A stretch of 64,000 bases of DNA from Pseudonocardia sp. EC080619-01 (lineage in GTDB: Bacteria; Actinomycetota; Actinomycetes; Mycobacteriales; Pseudonocardiaceae). Location: positions 62,001 through 126,000 of the forward strand of contig NZ_CP012185.1 in the NCBI RefSeq assembly GCF_001420995.1, read 5' to 3'. Numbering within the stretch: the first letter of the stretch is position 1; each line of letters begins with the position of its first letter. The notes under the pieces are model-generated. The model worked only from the letters and a program-made list of their open reading frames with translations. It ran no database searches and was not told the origin of the DNA. The position numbers were made by a program, and so were the translations under genes. Of the stretch, positions 25,355 to 33,304 are shown one piece after another.

Positions 25355-26563
25355 TCAGGCGCCGGAGACGAAGGGGTTCGGCTTGAAGGCGTCGGCCTCG
25401 ACGTAGCTTCCGCCGGGCCCCAACTTGCTGATCGAGGATCCGTCCGGGCCGGTGCGGTCCGTCCCGGTCCAGGTCAGGTCGCGGATGTAGGCGGTGTCGA
25501 TCTCGATATCCGAGCCGGCGGCGAGCACCTGTGCCGCGGTCGGCAACGAGCCACCGTTGTCCGTGACGGCCTTCTGCAGCACTGCGGCGACTGCGTCAGC
25601 GTTCGTCCAACCGATCATGGTGTTGATGTCGTGGATATCGCCGTTCTGCGCCTCCACATACCTGCGGAAGTCCGCCGCCTCCGCGCTGTCGGGGAGGATG
25701 AACGACGTGCCGAAGTAGATCCGGTCGGCGAGCGCTTCACCCATGATCTGCGGCAGCGACGGGGTGGCACCGGCGAAGGTGGCGCCGTAGTCGGGCTTGA
25801 ATCCGATCCGCTCGGCGGAGTTGAAGATCTTGGCCATCACCGAGGGCACGTGATTGATCATGACAAACTCGGCGCCCGAGTCCTTGAGCTGGGCGGCCTG
25901 GGCGTCCGCATTTGTCGCTGTCGCGCTGTACTCCACCTCGGCGACCGGCGTCATCCCCATCTCCCTGAGCTGCCGTTCGACACCGTCCTTGATCGGCAGG
26001 CCGACGGCGTCCGGGGTGTAGGCGACCGCGATCTTCGTCTTGCCCAGAGTCTTGACCGCGTACTCGACCACCCGACCCGCCAGCTCGTCGTAGGCGGGCT
26101 TGTCCAGCCGGAAAGGCGAGTCCGCGGCTTCGATCAGCGGCGTGGAGGAGCCACCGGCAAGTGACAGGATGCTGTTCTGGGTCAGATACGGCTGGACTGC
26201 CGCACTGTCCGCCGATCCCAGTCCGAGGGTGGCCACGACCTCGTCGCTTTCGACCAGCGTGCGCATTGCCGCGGGCGCCTTCGCAGGGTCGAGTGCATCG
26301 TCGGTGGTCACGAACTCGACCTGATGACCACCGATGCCACCGGACTCGTTGAACTGGGCGAAGCGTGCCTTCGCCCCTGCCTCGACCGCGGGCCCGCTGT
26401 TGCTCCCCGCCGCCGTGTAGGACAACATGCCGCCGACCTTGATCGGCTCGCCGGATCCGCCGGATCCGGATTCGGAGCCACCACAGGCGGCGAGCACGAC
26501 CGCGGCGATGGTGACGACTGCCCCCAGGACCGAGGAACGACGTGCACGGAACCGAAGGTTCAT
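25355..26563 (-). CDS. livK: branched-chain-type ABC transporter substrate-binding lipoprotein
   Basis: A 402-residue periplasmic-binding lipoprotein. The signal peptide MNLRFRARRSSVLGAVVTIA ends in a lipobox VVLAACGG, giving a lipid-anchored cysteine. The mature protein shows IKVGGMLSYTAAGSNSGPAVEAGAK, GGIGGHQVEFVTTDDALDPAK and a C-terminal half with two lobes, as in the Leu/Ile/Val-binding family. The ATG at 26563 was chosen over the longer frame because the signal peptide starts there. It is first in a seven-gene operon under the operator at 26616. The ligand is unknown. Confidence 0.93.
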   Translation of the reverse strand: MNLRFRARRSSVLGAVVTIAAVVLAACGGSESGSGGSGEPIKVGGMLSYTAAGSNSGPAVEAGAKARFAQFNESGGIGGHQVEFVTTDDALDPAKAPAAMRTLVESDEVVATLGLGSADSAAVQPYLTQNSILSLAGGSSTPLIEAADSPFRLDKPAYDELAGRVVEYAVKTLGKTKIAVAYTPDAVGLPIKDGVERQLREMGMTPVAEVEYSATATNADAQAAQLKDSGAEFVMINHVPSVMAKIFNSAERIGFKPDYGATFAGATPSLPQIMGEALADRIYFGTSFILPDSAEAADFRRYVEAQNGDIHDINTMIGWTNADAVAAVLQKAVTDNGGSLPTAAQVLAAGSDIEIDTAYIRDLTWTGTDRTGPDGSSISKLGPGGSYVEADAFKPNPFVSGA

Positions 26564-26782
26564 GATCTCTCTTCTCTGAGCGGAACGACCAACGGTGAAC
26601 CGAGGGCGGACTCGACCGCCCGGTCGGATGCCCCGCAACGCTAGGGATCACCTCAGAATGAGTCAACGCCCAAATCTGCCTCGACACGCATCGAGCAAGG
26701 AGTCGACCCTTGACCGCAAGAGGCGCGCGAGCCACCCTTCGACCGACTAGCCGGTCGAGCTAGCGCACTCGAGGAGGACCTC
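26564..26782. promoter_or_regulatory. divergent promoter region with two operator copies
   Basis: A 219-bp gap between the importer operon and the SDR gene. ccgcccggtcgg (26616-26627) lies 53 bp upstream of livK. ccgactagccgg (26743-26754), set within the wider dyad cgaccg...cggtcg, lies 28 bp upstream of the SDR. Both match the regulon motif. The SDR start is preceded by GAGGAGG. Confidence 0.6.
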
Positions 26783-27535
26783 ATGACCGCCAGTACCACG
26801 GAGGCCACGGTCACCCTGGTGACCGGCGCGGCGAGCGGGATCGGCAACGCGGTAGCCAGCCGCGCCGCCGAGGCGGGTCACCGCGTCGTGGCCGTCGACA
26901 TCGACGGGGACGGTCTCGCCGCACTCGCCCGGAGCATCGGACCCGAGCGGACACTCGCCCTCGACGCGGACGTCACCGACGAGCAGGCCGTCGCGGACGT
27001 CTTCGCGCGGGCGATCGCCGAGTTCGGCCGAGTGGATCTCCTGCACAACAATGCCGGCGTGCTGGACGCACTCGGCCCCACAGTCGAGGTCTCCACAGAG
27101 CTGTTCGATCGGACGATACGAGGCAACGCCCGCAGTGCCTTTCTCGTGCTGCGGGAGTATCTGCGGTCCGCCGAGCGATTGGGTCACGGCGGCGCGGTGG
27201 TCAACACAGCTTCAGCCGCAGGACTCAAAGGTTCGGCGAACCTCGCCGCCTACACCATGAGCAAACACGCGGTGGTGGGGCTGACCAGGTCGGTGGCCCT
27301 GGAGGTCGCCAGCCACGGGATCCGCGTCAACGCCGTGTGCCCGGGTCGGGTAGACACACCGATGGTCACAGCCCTGGAGCACATCGCTCCACAGGCGGAC
27401 GAGATCGCCGCCCGTCCCATCGCCCGCATGGGCACTCCCGACGAGATCGCCGGACTCGTGCACTGGCTACTCGGCCCGGAGGCTTCGTTCGTGACCGGCG
27501 CCTGCTACGCGGTGGACGGCGGGCTCTCGGCCTGA
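26783..27535 (+). CDS. SDR family oxidoreductase
   Basis: A 250-residue SDR with TLVTGAASGIGNAVASRAAE, VVAVDIDGDG (NAD-type aspartate), HNNAGVLD, NTASAAGLKGS, YTMSKHAVVGLTRS and FVTGACYAVDGG. It is monocistronic and rightward, with a GAGGAGG ribosome-binding site. The stop is followed at once by a 13-bp tandem repeat and the convergent TetR stop. Probable alcohol or hydroxyacyl dehydrogenase. Confidence 0.92.
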   Translation: MTASTTEATVTLVTGAASGIGNAVASRAAEAGHRVVAVDIDGDGLAALARSIGPERTLALDADVTDEQAVADVFARAIAEFGRVDLLHNNAGVLDALGPTVEVSTELFDRTIRGNARSAFLVLREYLRSAERLGHGGAVVNTASAAGLKGSANLAAYTMSKHAVVGLTRSVALEVASHGIRVNAVCPGRVDTPMVTALEHIAPQADEIAARPIARMGTPDEIAGLVHWLLGPEASFVTGACYAVDGGLSA

Positions 27536-27553
27536 TCCATCGGCCTGATCCAT
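27528..27553. repeat. 13-bp perfect tandem duplication
   Basis: The sequence cggcctgatccat occurs twice head to tail, at 27528-27540 and 27541-27553. The first copy spans the SDR stop codon and the second runs into the TetR stop codon. This is a recent small duplication between convergent genes, without effect on either coding frame. Confidence 0.9.
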
Positions 27554-28167
27554 CAGCGCTGCCGGGCAGTGACTCCGTTCACGAAGATGTCGTAGAACCT
27601 CTCGGCGAACTCCTGTCCCCTGACAGGACCGCCAGGCTGATACCACTGATACGACCAGTTCGCCATACCGAACAGCGCTAGTGTCGCGGTGCGGGGATCA
27701 ATCCCGCGGTAATAGCCCTCGCGGATCCCCTGCTCGATCACGGACATGACGAGCTCGTCGTACTCACGCTCACGTTTGCGGACCGGCTCCAGGAACTCCG
27801 GCGGCAGCCGACGGGAGCTTTCGAAGAAGACCCGAATGTGACCGGGGTAGTCATCCATCAGCTCGAACAAGTCGGACAAGATCCCGCGCAGCATCACATC
27901 GGGGCTCGCCTGCGCCGCGATACGAGCGCGCAGCCCGGACAGCAGCGGCTCGATCGTATTGACGTGGATCGAGTAGAGGATCTCGTCCTTCGACGCGAAG
28001 TAGTGGTAGAGGCTCGGCTTGGCCAGCCCGACCTCTTCGGCGATGTCGGTCATGCTGACCTGGTCGACACCGCGCCGGTCCAGAAGCAGCGCCGCTCGGT
28101 TGACGATGTCAGTCCGACGCTCCTCGGCCTTGGACGCCGTCACTTCCTTACGGCTCTGGTTCGCCAT
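27553..28167 (-). CDS. TetR family transcriptional regulator (copy 2)
   Basis: A 204-residue repressor. The HTH is IVNRAALLLDRRGVDQVS then MTDIAEEVGLAKPSLYHYFASKDEIL. The ligand domain contains FFESSRRLPPEFLEPVRKRE and FGMANWSYQWYQPGGPVRG, a clear paralogue of the TetR at 11981. It is divergent from the CoA-transferase operon, and an operator copy lies 22 bp upstream of its start. It is therefore probably self-repressing and a candidate master regulator of the ten-site regulon. Confidence 0.93.
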   Translation of the reverse strand: MANQSRKEVTASKAEERRTDIVNRAALLLDRRGVDQVSMTDIAEEVGLAKPSLYHYFASKDEILYSIHVNTIEPLLSGLRARIAAQASPDVMLRGILSDLFELMDDYPGHIRVFFESSRRLPPEFLEPVRKREREYDELVMSVIEQGIREGYYRGIDPRTATLALFGMANWSYQWYQPGGPVRGQEFAERFYDIFVNGVTARQR

Positions 28168-28363
28168 CTCACCGTCGCTCTCGCATCTTCGCCCGGTCGG
28201 TCGGGCACTGGGCCTGGGCAGTGAACCGTACCCGCCCCGCTCGTGTCCAATTCGCTACCACGCCGAACGCGGGGGGGGCCAGCCGATCCCAATTGACCCG
28301 GCGAGGCCGGCGGATTAACGTCTGACCCGACCGACCGGACGGACGATGAGAGAGACGAGGCCG
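28168..28363. promoter_or_regulatory. divergent promoter region with two operator copies
   Basis: tcgcccggtcgg (28189-28200, within gcccggtcggtcgggc) lies 22 bp upstream of the TetR gene. ccgaccggacgg (28331-28342) lies 21 bp upstream of the CoA-transferase start chosen here. A G8 run occurs at about 28271-28278. The layout matches the other four divergent regions. Confidence 0.62.
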
Positions 28364-29590
28364 ATGGCGCCCCAGGACACCGCGCGACGGGCGCGCGAGC
28401 TCGTCGAGGTCGTCGGCGACGGCGACCTCATCGTCTCGGCGGCCCTCGGCACCCAGCCGAGACACCTGTTGCGAGCCCTGGCCGACCACGCTGCGCGACT
28501 GTCTCGGATCGAACTGGCCGCCGGGATGTTCTTCTCCGACTACGCCGTACTGACCTCGCCCGCTGTCCGGTTCCGAACCTGGTTTCCGCCCGGCACCGCG
28601 CCCGGTCAGTCGGTTCCGGGCGACCGGGTGGAGTACCTGCCGATGGGCTGGGCACAAGTGGTCGACTGGCTCACCCACCGGGCACAGCCCGACGTCGCAG
28701 TACTGCAGGTCTCCACCGCCGACGCCGACGGCTGGCACAGCTACGGCATCAGCTCCAGCTACACCTCCGCCGCTGTGCGCGCGGCGCGGCTGGTCCTGGC
28801 CGAGGTCAACCCACAGATGCCACGCACCCGCGGCGCCCGCGTCCACCGATCCGAACTCGACGGGGTGTTGGAGGTCGACGAACCCGTTCCGGAGTACCCC
28901 CGACGATCCCCGGCCGAGGTCGACCACGCCATCGCCGAGCACGTCGCGGGCCTGGTCACCGACGGGCGCACCCTGCAGGCCGGCGTCGGTTCGATCCCGG
29001 ACGCGGTGTTTCGCAGGCTCGCCAAGGAGGGGCGCCACGACCTGCGAATCCACGGCGCCGCCGGCCCCGGCCTGCTCGAGCTCCACAACGCAGGCTGCCT
29101 GGCCGAGGGGCCGATGACCGTCGGTGAGGTGATGGGCGACCGCGAGCTGTACGACGCGGTCGACGACAGCCCGCTGATCACGATGGTGGGTGGCGACCGA
29201 ACCCACTCCGCGGCCGCGCTGCTTGCGGTGCCCAACATGACCTGCATCAACTCCGCGCTGTCCGTGGATGTCTACGGGCAGGTCAACACCGAGTACGTCG
29301 ACGGTCGACACGTCGGCGCGGTCGGTGGCGCCATCGACTACTCCCGGGCCGCCACGTGGCCGGGGAACGAGGGCATCGTCGCGCTGCGCTCGACGACCTC
29401 CCGCGGCGCGGTCTCCCGAATCGTCCCCCGCCTCGACGCCGCGACCGTCTCCCTACCCCGCGACTCGACCCGATTCGTCGTCACCGAGTACGGCGTGGCC
29501 GATCTCCGGGACAGAACGGTCCCGGAACGACGCAGCGCGCTCGCCCGCATCGCCCACCCCGCCTTCCGCTCGTCCTTGGAGGAGTCGTGA
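28364..29590 (+). CDS. acetyl-CoA hydrolase/transferase family protein
   Basis: A 408-residue family-I CoA-transferase of the acetyl-CoA hydrolase/4-hydroxybutyrate CoA-transferase type. Motifs are VEYLPMGWAQVVDWL, LQAGVGSIPDAVFRRL, IHGAAGPGLLELHNAG, MTCINSALSVDVYGQVNTEY and RFVVTEYGVADLRDRTVPER near the end. It would move CoA between a pathway acid and acetate or similar. ATG 28364 (GAGG just upstream) is chosen; ATG 28346 is possible and would add six residues. It is first in an operon of five coupled genes to 34425 and probably on to 35811. Confidence 0.88.
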   Translation: MAPQDTARRARELVEVVGDGDLIVSAALGTQPRHLLRALADHAARLSRIELAAGMFFSDYAVLTSPAVRFRTWFPPGTAPGQSVPGDRVEYLPMGWAQVVDWLTHRAQPDVAVLQVSTADADGWHSYGISSSYTSAAVRAARLVLAEVNPQMPRTRGARVHRSELDGVLEVDEPVPEYPRRSPAEVDHAIAEHVAGLVTDGRTLQAGVGSIPDAVFRRLAKEGRHDLRIHGAAGPGLLELHNAGCLAEGPMTVGEVMGDRELYDAVDDSPLITMVGGDRTHSAAALLAVPNMTCINSALSVDVYGQVNTEYVDGRHVGAVGGAIDYSRAATWPGNEGIVALRSTTSRGAVSRIVPRLDAATVSLPRDSTRFVVTEYGVADLRDRTVPERRSALARIAHPAFRSSLEES

Positions 29591-30552
29591 CCGTCCTGCT
29601 CCCCGACCCCGCACAGATCGACGAAACCGAGGTGAGGGTCTGCGAGGTCTGGCCGCGCGACGGCATTCAGGGCTGGTCGAAGCCGGTTCCCACCGAGGAC
29701 AAGCTGAAGGTGATCGCGGCATCGCTGGCAGCCGGAGTCACCGAGATCGACACGACGTCATTCGTCTCCCCCAGGGCCACCGCCCAGTTCGGCGACGCCG
29801 AGCAACTCCTGGTGCGGATGCACGAAGAGGGGCTCAAAGCCACCGTCCGGGTACTGACGGTGAACACCCGCAGCTTCGACCGGATCGCGGCGAACCCGCT
29901 GCTGTGCGACACCATCGACGTGTGTGGGTTCCCGATCTCGGCCAGTGAGTCACACAACCTCGCCAACCTGCGTCGCTCGCACGCCGATCACCTCGAGACC
30001 CTAGCGTCGATGATCGACCGCTGCGCCGGTCTCGATCTCGCGCCGCTGTTCTGCGTCGCCACCGCCTACGGGTGCCCGCTCGAGGGAGTCGTCCCCCAGG
30101 ACAAGGTGCTCGAGCTCGCCAGATGGGCCTACGACCGCGGGGTCCGCACGATCATGCTGGGCGACACGACCGGGATGGCTGACCCACGCCATGCCTGGGA
30201 GCTGTTCTCGCGGATGAAGCGGGAGCTGCCCGAAGCCCAACTCGTCGCACACTTCCACGACACCCGTGGCAGCGGGATCGCCAACACCCTCGCCGCGATC
30301 GCGGCCGGGGTTCGGGTCGTCGACTCCTCACTCGGCGGGCTCGGCGGTGAGCCACCGTCGGTGGAGCAGAACCACAGCGGCGAGTCGGGAAACGTCTGCA
30401 CCGAAGACCTCGTCGCTGTCTTGCAACGGATGGGCTACCGCACAGGGATCGACCAGCGGCAGCTGCTGGAGGCGGGCAGGCTCGTCGAACAGGTGTGTGG
30501 CACGGCACTTCGCAGCCAGGTGCTGCGCGCCGGCGCCGCGGTGGCTCGATGA
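29587..30552 (+). CDS. HMG-CoA lyase-like protein with altered active site
   Basis: A 321-residue DRE-TIM-barrel lyase. It shows VCEVWPRDGIQ (RDGLQ-type metal motif), IDTTSFVSPRATAQFGDAEQ, CVATAYGCPLEGVV, IMLGDTTGMADP, the metal pair HFHDTRGSGIANT and GNVCTEDLVAVL. In HMG-CoA lyases the segment GLGGCPYA holds the catalytic cysteine. Here it is GLGGEPPSVEQNHSGESGN, with Glu in place of Cys and about five extra residues. It may cleave a different branched hydroxyacyl-CoA. The GTG at 29587 overlaps the upstream stop as GTGA. Confidence 0.88.
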   Translation: MTVLLPDPAQIDETEVRVCEVWPRDGIQGWSKPVPTEDKLKVIAASLAAGVTEIDTTSFVSPRATAQFGDAEQLLVRMHEEGLKATVRVLTVNTRSFDRIAANPLLCDTIDVCGFPISASESHNLANLRRSHADHLETLASMIDRCAGLDLAPLFCVATAYGCPLEGVVPQDKVLELARWAYDRGVRTIMLGDTTGMADPRHAWELFSRMKRELPEAQLVAHFHDTRGSGIANTLAAIAAGVRVVDSSLGGLGGEPPSVEQNHSGESGNVCTEDLVAVLQRMGYRTGIDQRQLLEAGRLVEQVCGTALRSQVLRAGAAVAR

Positions 30553-32522
30553 ACCGCCCGACGGATGGGTCGCCGACGACGTGGCAGGAAGCGACACCGA
30601 GTCCGGCCTGGTCACCGACGTCCAAGCCTGTCGCCGGGTCGCAGATGCACGCGTTCGGCGCCTGGCTCCAGGAACACGGACTGGGCCCGGACGACCCGAC
30701 CGAGCACCACGCCCTGCACGCCTGGTCGGTCGAACAGCGGTCGCTCTTCTGGGCAGCGCTCTGGGACTTCTTCGCGCTGCACCCCGAACGCACCGACGGC
30801 CCGGTGGTCGTCGATGACCACATGCCCGGCGCACGGTGGTTCCCGGGTCAACAGCTCGGCTACCCGTCGGTGGCCCTCGACCACGACCCGACAGCGACCG
30901 CTCTGATCTGCTGCGATGAGACCGGGACGACCGGGCTCGTGTCCTACGGTCAGCTCAGCGCAGAGGTCGGTCAGGCCGCCGCCGCCTTCGCCGCGCTCGG
31001 AGTGGGTCCGGGAGACCGGGTTGCGGCAGTCCTTCCCAACCGGCGGGAGGCTGTCGTCGCATTCCTCGCCACCGCATCCCTCGGCGCAATCTGGGTGCTC
31101 TGCTCCCCCGAGTTCGGCGCCGCCTCGATCGTCTCGCGGCTCGCCCAGACCGAACCCGTCCTGCTCGTCACCACCGACGCCTACCGCTACAACGGTCGCG
31201 TCCACGACGTTCGCGACAAGCTCGCCGAGGCGGCCACCGGGCTGCCCACGGTGCTGGCAGCCGTCGAGGTCCGGTCCGGCCTCGTCGCGACCCGGCCGGA
31301 CGCGCCGCCTGCGTGGGACACCCTGCTCGCGGGCTCAGCCGGGACTGCTCCCCCCGTCCCGGTCGCCTTCGACCACCCTCTGTGGATCCTGTTCTCCAGC
31401 GGTACCACCGGCGTTCCCAAAGCGATGGTCCACGGTCACGGCGGAATCGTGCTCGAGCACCTCAAGTCGCTGGTCCTGCACAACGACCTGCGACCGGGAC
31501 AGGTGCTGTTCTGGTACACCTCCACCGCCTGGATGATGTGGAACTACCAGGTCGGTGCGCTACTGGCGGGGGCCACCGCGCTGCTCTTCGACGGTGCACC
31601 CGCTCCTGAGCGACTGTGGTCGCTGGTCAGCGAGCACAGCGTGAACGTGTTCGGAGCGAGCCCCGGATTCTTCCAGGGATCACTGGACGAAGGGCACGTT
31701 CGCCCGGGTCCGCGGTTGCTCACTGTGGGGAGCACGGGATCGCCCCTGCTCGAGCCGACCGAGCGCGACATGGGCCTGGCTCTCGGCGACGCAGTGACGA
31801 TCGCGTCGGTCAGCGGAGGCACCGACGTGTGCTCGGCGTTCGTGGGGCCCACACCCCTGCTGCCCGTCCGCCGCGGCCAGATGCAGGCCCGCATGCTCGG
31901 CGTGGCATGCGAGGCGTTCGACGCGGCGGGCACAGCCGTGGTCGACGAGATCGGCGAGCTCGTCGTGACCGCAGCGATGCCGTCGATGCCGTTGTCGTTC
32001 TGGGGCGACGACGGCACCCGTCTGCACGAGACCTACTTCAGCACGTATCCGGGCGTGTGGCGGCACGGCGACTGGATCCGTTTCACCCCCGAAGGCGGCG
32101 CGGTCATCAGCGGTCGCTCGGACGCGACGCTCAACCGGGGCGGTGTCCGGATGGGCACCTCGGAGTTCTACCGAGTGCTCCAGGGCGTACCCGAGATCGA
32201 GGACTCGCTGGTGGTCGACACCGGCGAGCTGGTCCTTTTCGTCGTCCTTCGCGACGACAACGACCTCGACGACGACCTACGCGGCCGCATCCGCACCCTC
32301 GTCCGCGCGGACATTTCACCGCGGCACGTGCCGGACCTCGTCGTAGTGGTGCCCGCAATCCCCTACACCCTGACCGGCAAGAAGTGCGAGATCCCGGTCA
32401 AGCGGCTCCTACAAGGCGACGCGGTCGCCGACGTCGCCGATCCCCAGTCACTACGCAACGCCGAGGCTCTGACCTCGATCGTCGAGGCGGCGAGCGCCGT
32501 CACTGAATGGAGCACCCGATGA
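30549..32522 (+). CDS. aacS: acetoacetyl-CoA synthetase
   Basis: A 657-residue acyl-CoA synthetase of the acetoacetate-CoA ligase group. N-terminal features are FGAWLQEHGL, FWAALWDFFA, HMPGARWFPGQQLGY and SLGAIWVLCSPEFGAASIVSR. The P-loop is WILFSSGTTGVPKAMVHGHGG, then LFWYTSTAWMMWNYQ, GGTDVCSAFVG and the lysine motif TLTGKKCEIPVKRLL. It would activate acetoacetate, or a related 3-oxo acid, released by the adjacent lyase-like enzyme. The ATG overlaps the lyase stop (ATGA). Confidence 0.93.
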   Translation: MNRPTDGSPTTWQEATPSPAWSPTSKPVAGSQMHAFGAWLQEHGLGPDDPTEHHALHAWSVEQRSLFWAALWDFFALHPERTDGPVVVDDHMPGARWFPGQQLGYPSVALDHDPTATALICCDETGTTGLVSYGQLSAEVGQAAAAFAALGVGPGDRVAAVLPNRREAVVAFLATASLGAIWVLCSPEFGAASIVSRLAQTEPVLLVTTDAYRYNGRVHDVRDKLAEAATGLPTVLAAVEVRSGLVATRPDAPPAWDTLLAGSAGTAPPVPVAFDHPLWILFSSGTTGVPKAMVHGHGGIVLEHLKSLVLHNDLRPGQVLFWYTSTAWMMWNYQVGALLAGATALLFDGAPAPERLWSLVSEHSVNVFGASPGFFQGSLDEGHVRPGPRLLTVGSTGSPLLEPTERDMGLALGDAVTIASVSGGTDVCSAFVGPTPLLPVRRGQMQARMLGVACEAFDAAGTAVVDEIGELVVTAAMPSMPLSFWGDDGTRLHETYFSTYPGVWRHGDWIRFTPEGGAVISGRSDATLNRGGVRMGTSEFYRVLQGVPEIEDSLVVDTGELVLFVVLRDDNDLDDDLRGRIRTLVRADISPRHVPDLVVVVPAIPYTLTGKKCEIPVKRLLQGDAVADVADPQSLRNAEALTSIVEAASAVTEWSTR

Positions 32523-33304
32523 ACTTCACCTCCATCCTGCTCGACGTCCGCGACGGCGCCGCCGTCATCACGATCAACCGGCCCGAGCAGCGAAACGCCC
32601 TGAACAACACCGTGCTCGCCGAACTCGGTCACGCCGTCGAACTCGCCACCGCCGATCCCGAGGTGAGCTCCATCGTGCTCACCGGCGCCGGCGAGAAGGC
32701 CTTCTGCGCAGGCGGTGACCTGAAGGAGATGGGCGCCCCGGTCGACGCGCTCGCCGAACACCGTGGCCGCGGAGCACTGGCCGAGTTCTTCGGCAAGCTC
32801 TGGGCGGCGGGGAAGCCGACCATCGCCCGAGTGGACGGCTACTGCCTCGCGGGCGGCTTCGGCGTGGCGCTGGCCTGCGACATCGTCGTGGCCTCGGACC
32901 GCTCCACCTTCGGCGCCCCCGAGGTCAAGGTCGGCTTGTGGCCCTACATGATCACACTGCCGTTGATCCGCTCCATGCCGCCCAAACTGGCGCTCAAGCT
33001 GATGATGACCGGCGAACGCATCGACGCCCGACGCGGCGCGGAGATCGGTTTCGTCACCGACGTGGTGTCGCCAGACCAACTGGACACGCAGGTCACGGAC
33101 TACGTCAGCACCTTCCGCTCGGTGTCGCCACAAGCCGTCGCGCTCGGCCGGGGCGCCTTCTACCAGGTGGTCGACCACGAGCCGCAGGCCCGCCTCTCCC
33201 AGCTGCACGCCGGCCTCGGGGTGGCCCTGACCATGCCGGACGCCGCGGAGGGCCTCGCAGCTTTCGCGGAGAAGCGACCGCCCCGCTGGGCGAGGGAGCA
33301 GTGA
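32519..33304 (+). CDS. enoyl-CoA hydratase/isomerase family protein
   Basis: A 261-residue crotonase-fold enzyme. It has ITINRPEQRNALN, the oxyanion segment AFCAGGDLKEMG and a second one, VDGYCLAGGFGVALACDIVVAS, followed by FGAPEVKVGLWP. The second catalytic glutamate region reads FGAPEVKVG with Glu present. ATG 32519 (in an ATGA overlap, GGAG 6 bp upstream) is preferred to ATG 32507. It would hydrate an enoyl-CoA in the branched beta-oxidation block. Confidence 0.92.
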   Translation: MNFTSILLDVRDGAAVITINRPEQRNALNNTVLAELGHAVELATADPEVSSIVLTGAGEKAFCAGGDLKEMGAPVDALAEHRGRGALAEFFGKLWAAGKPTIARVDGYCLAGGFGVALACDIVVASDRSTFGAPEVKVGLWPYMITLPLIRSMPPKLALKLMMTGERIDARRGAEIGFVTDVVSPDQLDTQVTDYVSTFRSVSPQAVALGRGAFYQVVDHEPQARLSQLHAGLGVALTMPDAAEGLAAFAEKRPPRWAREQ

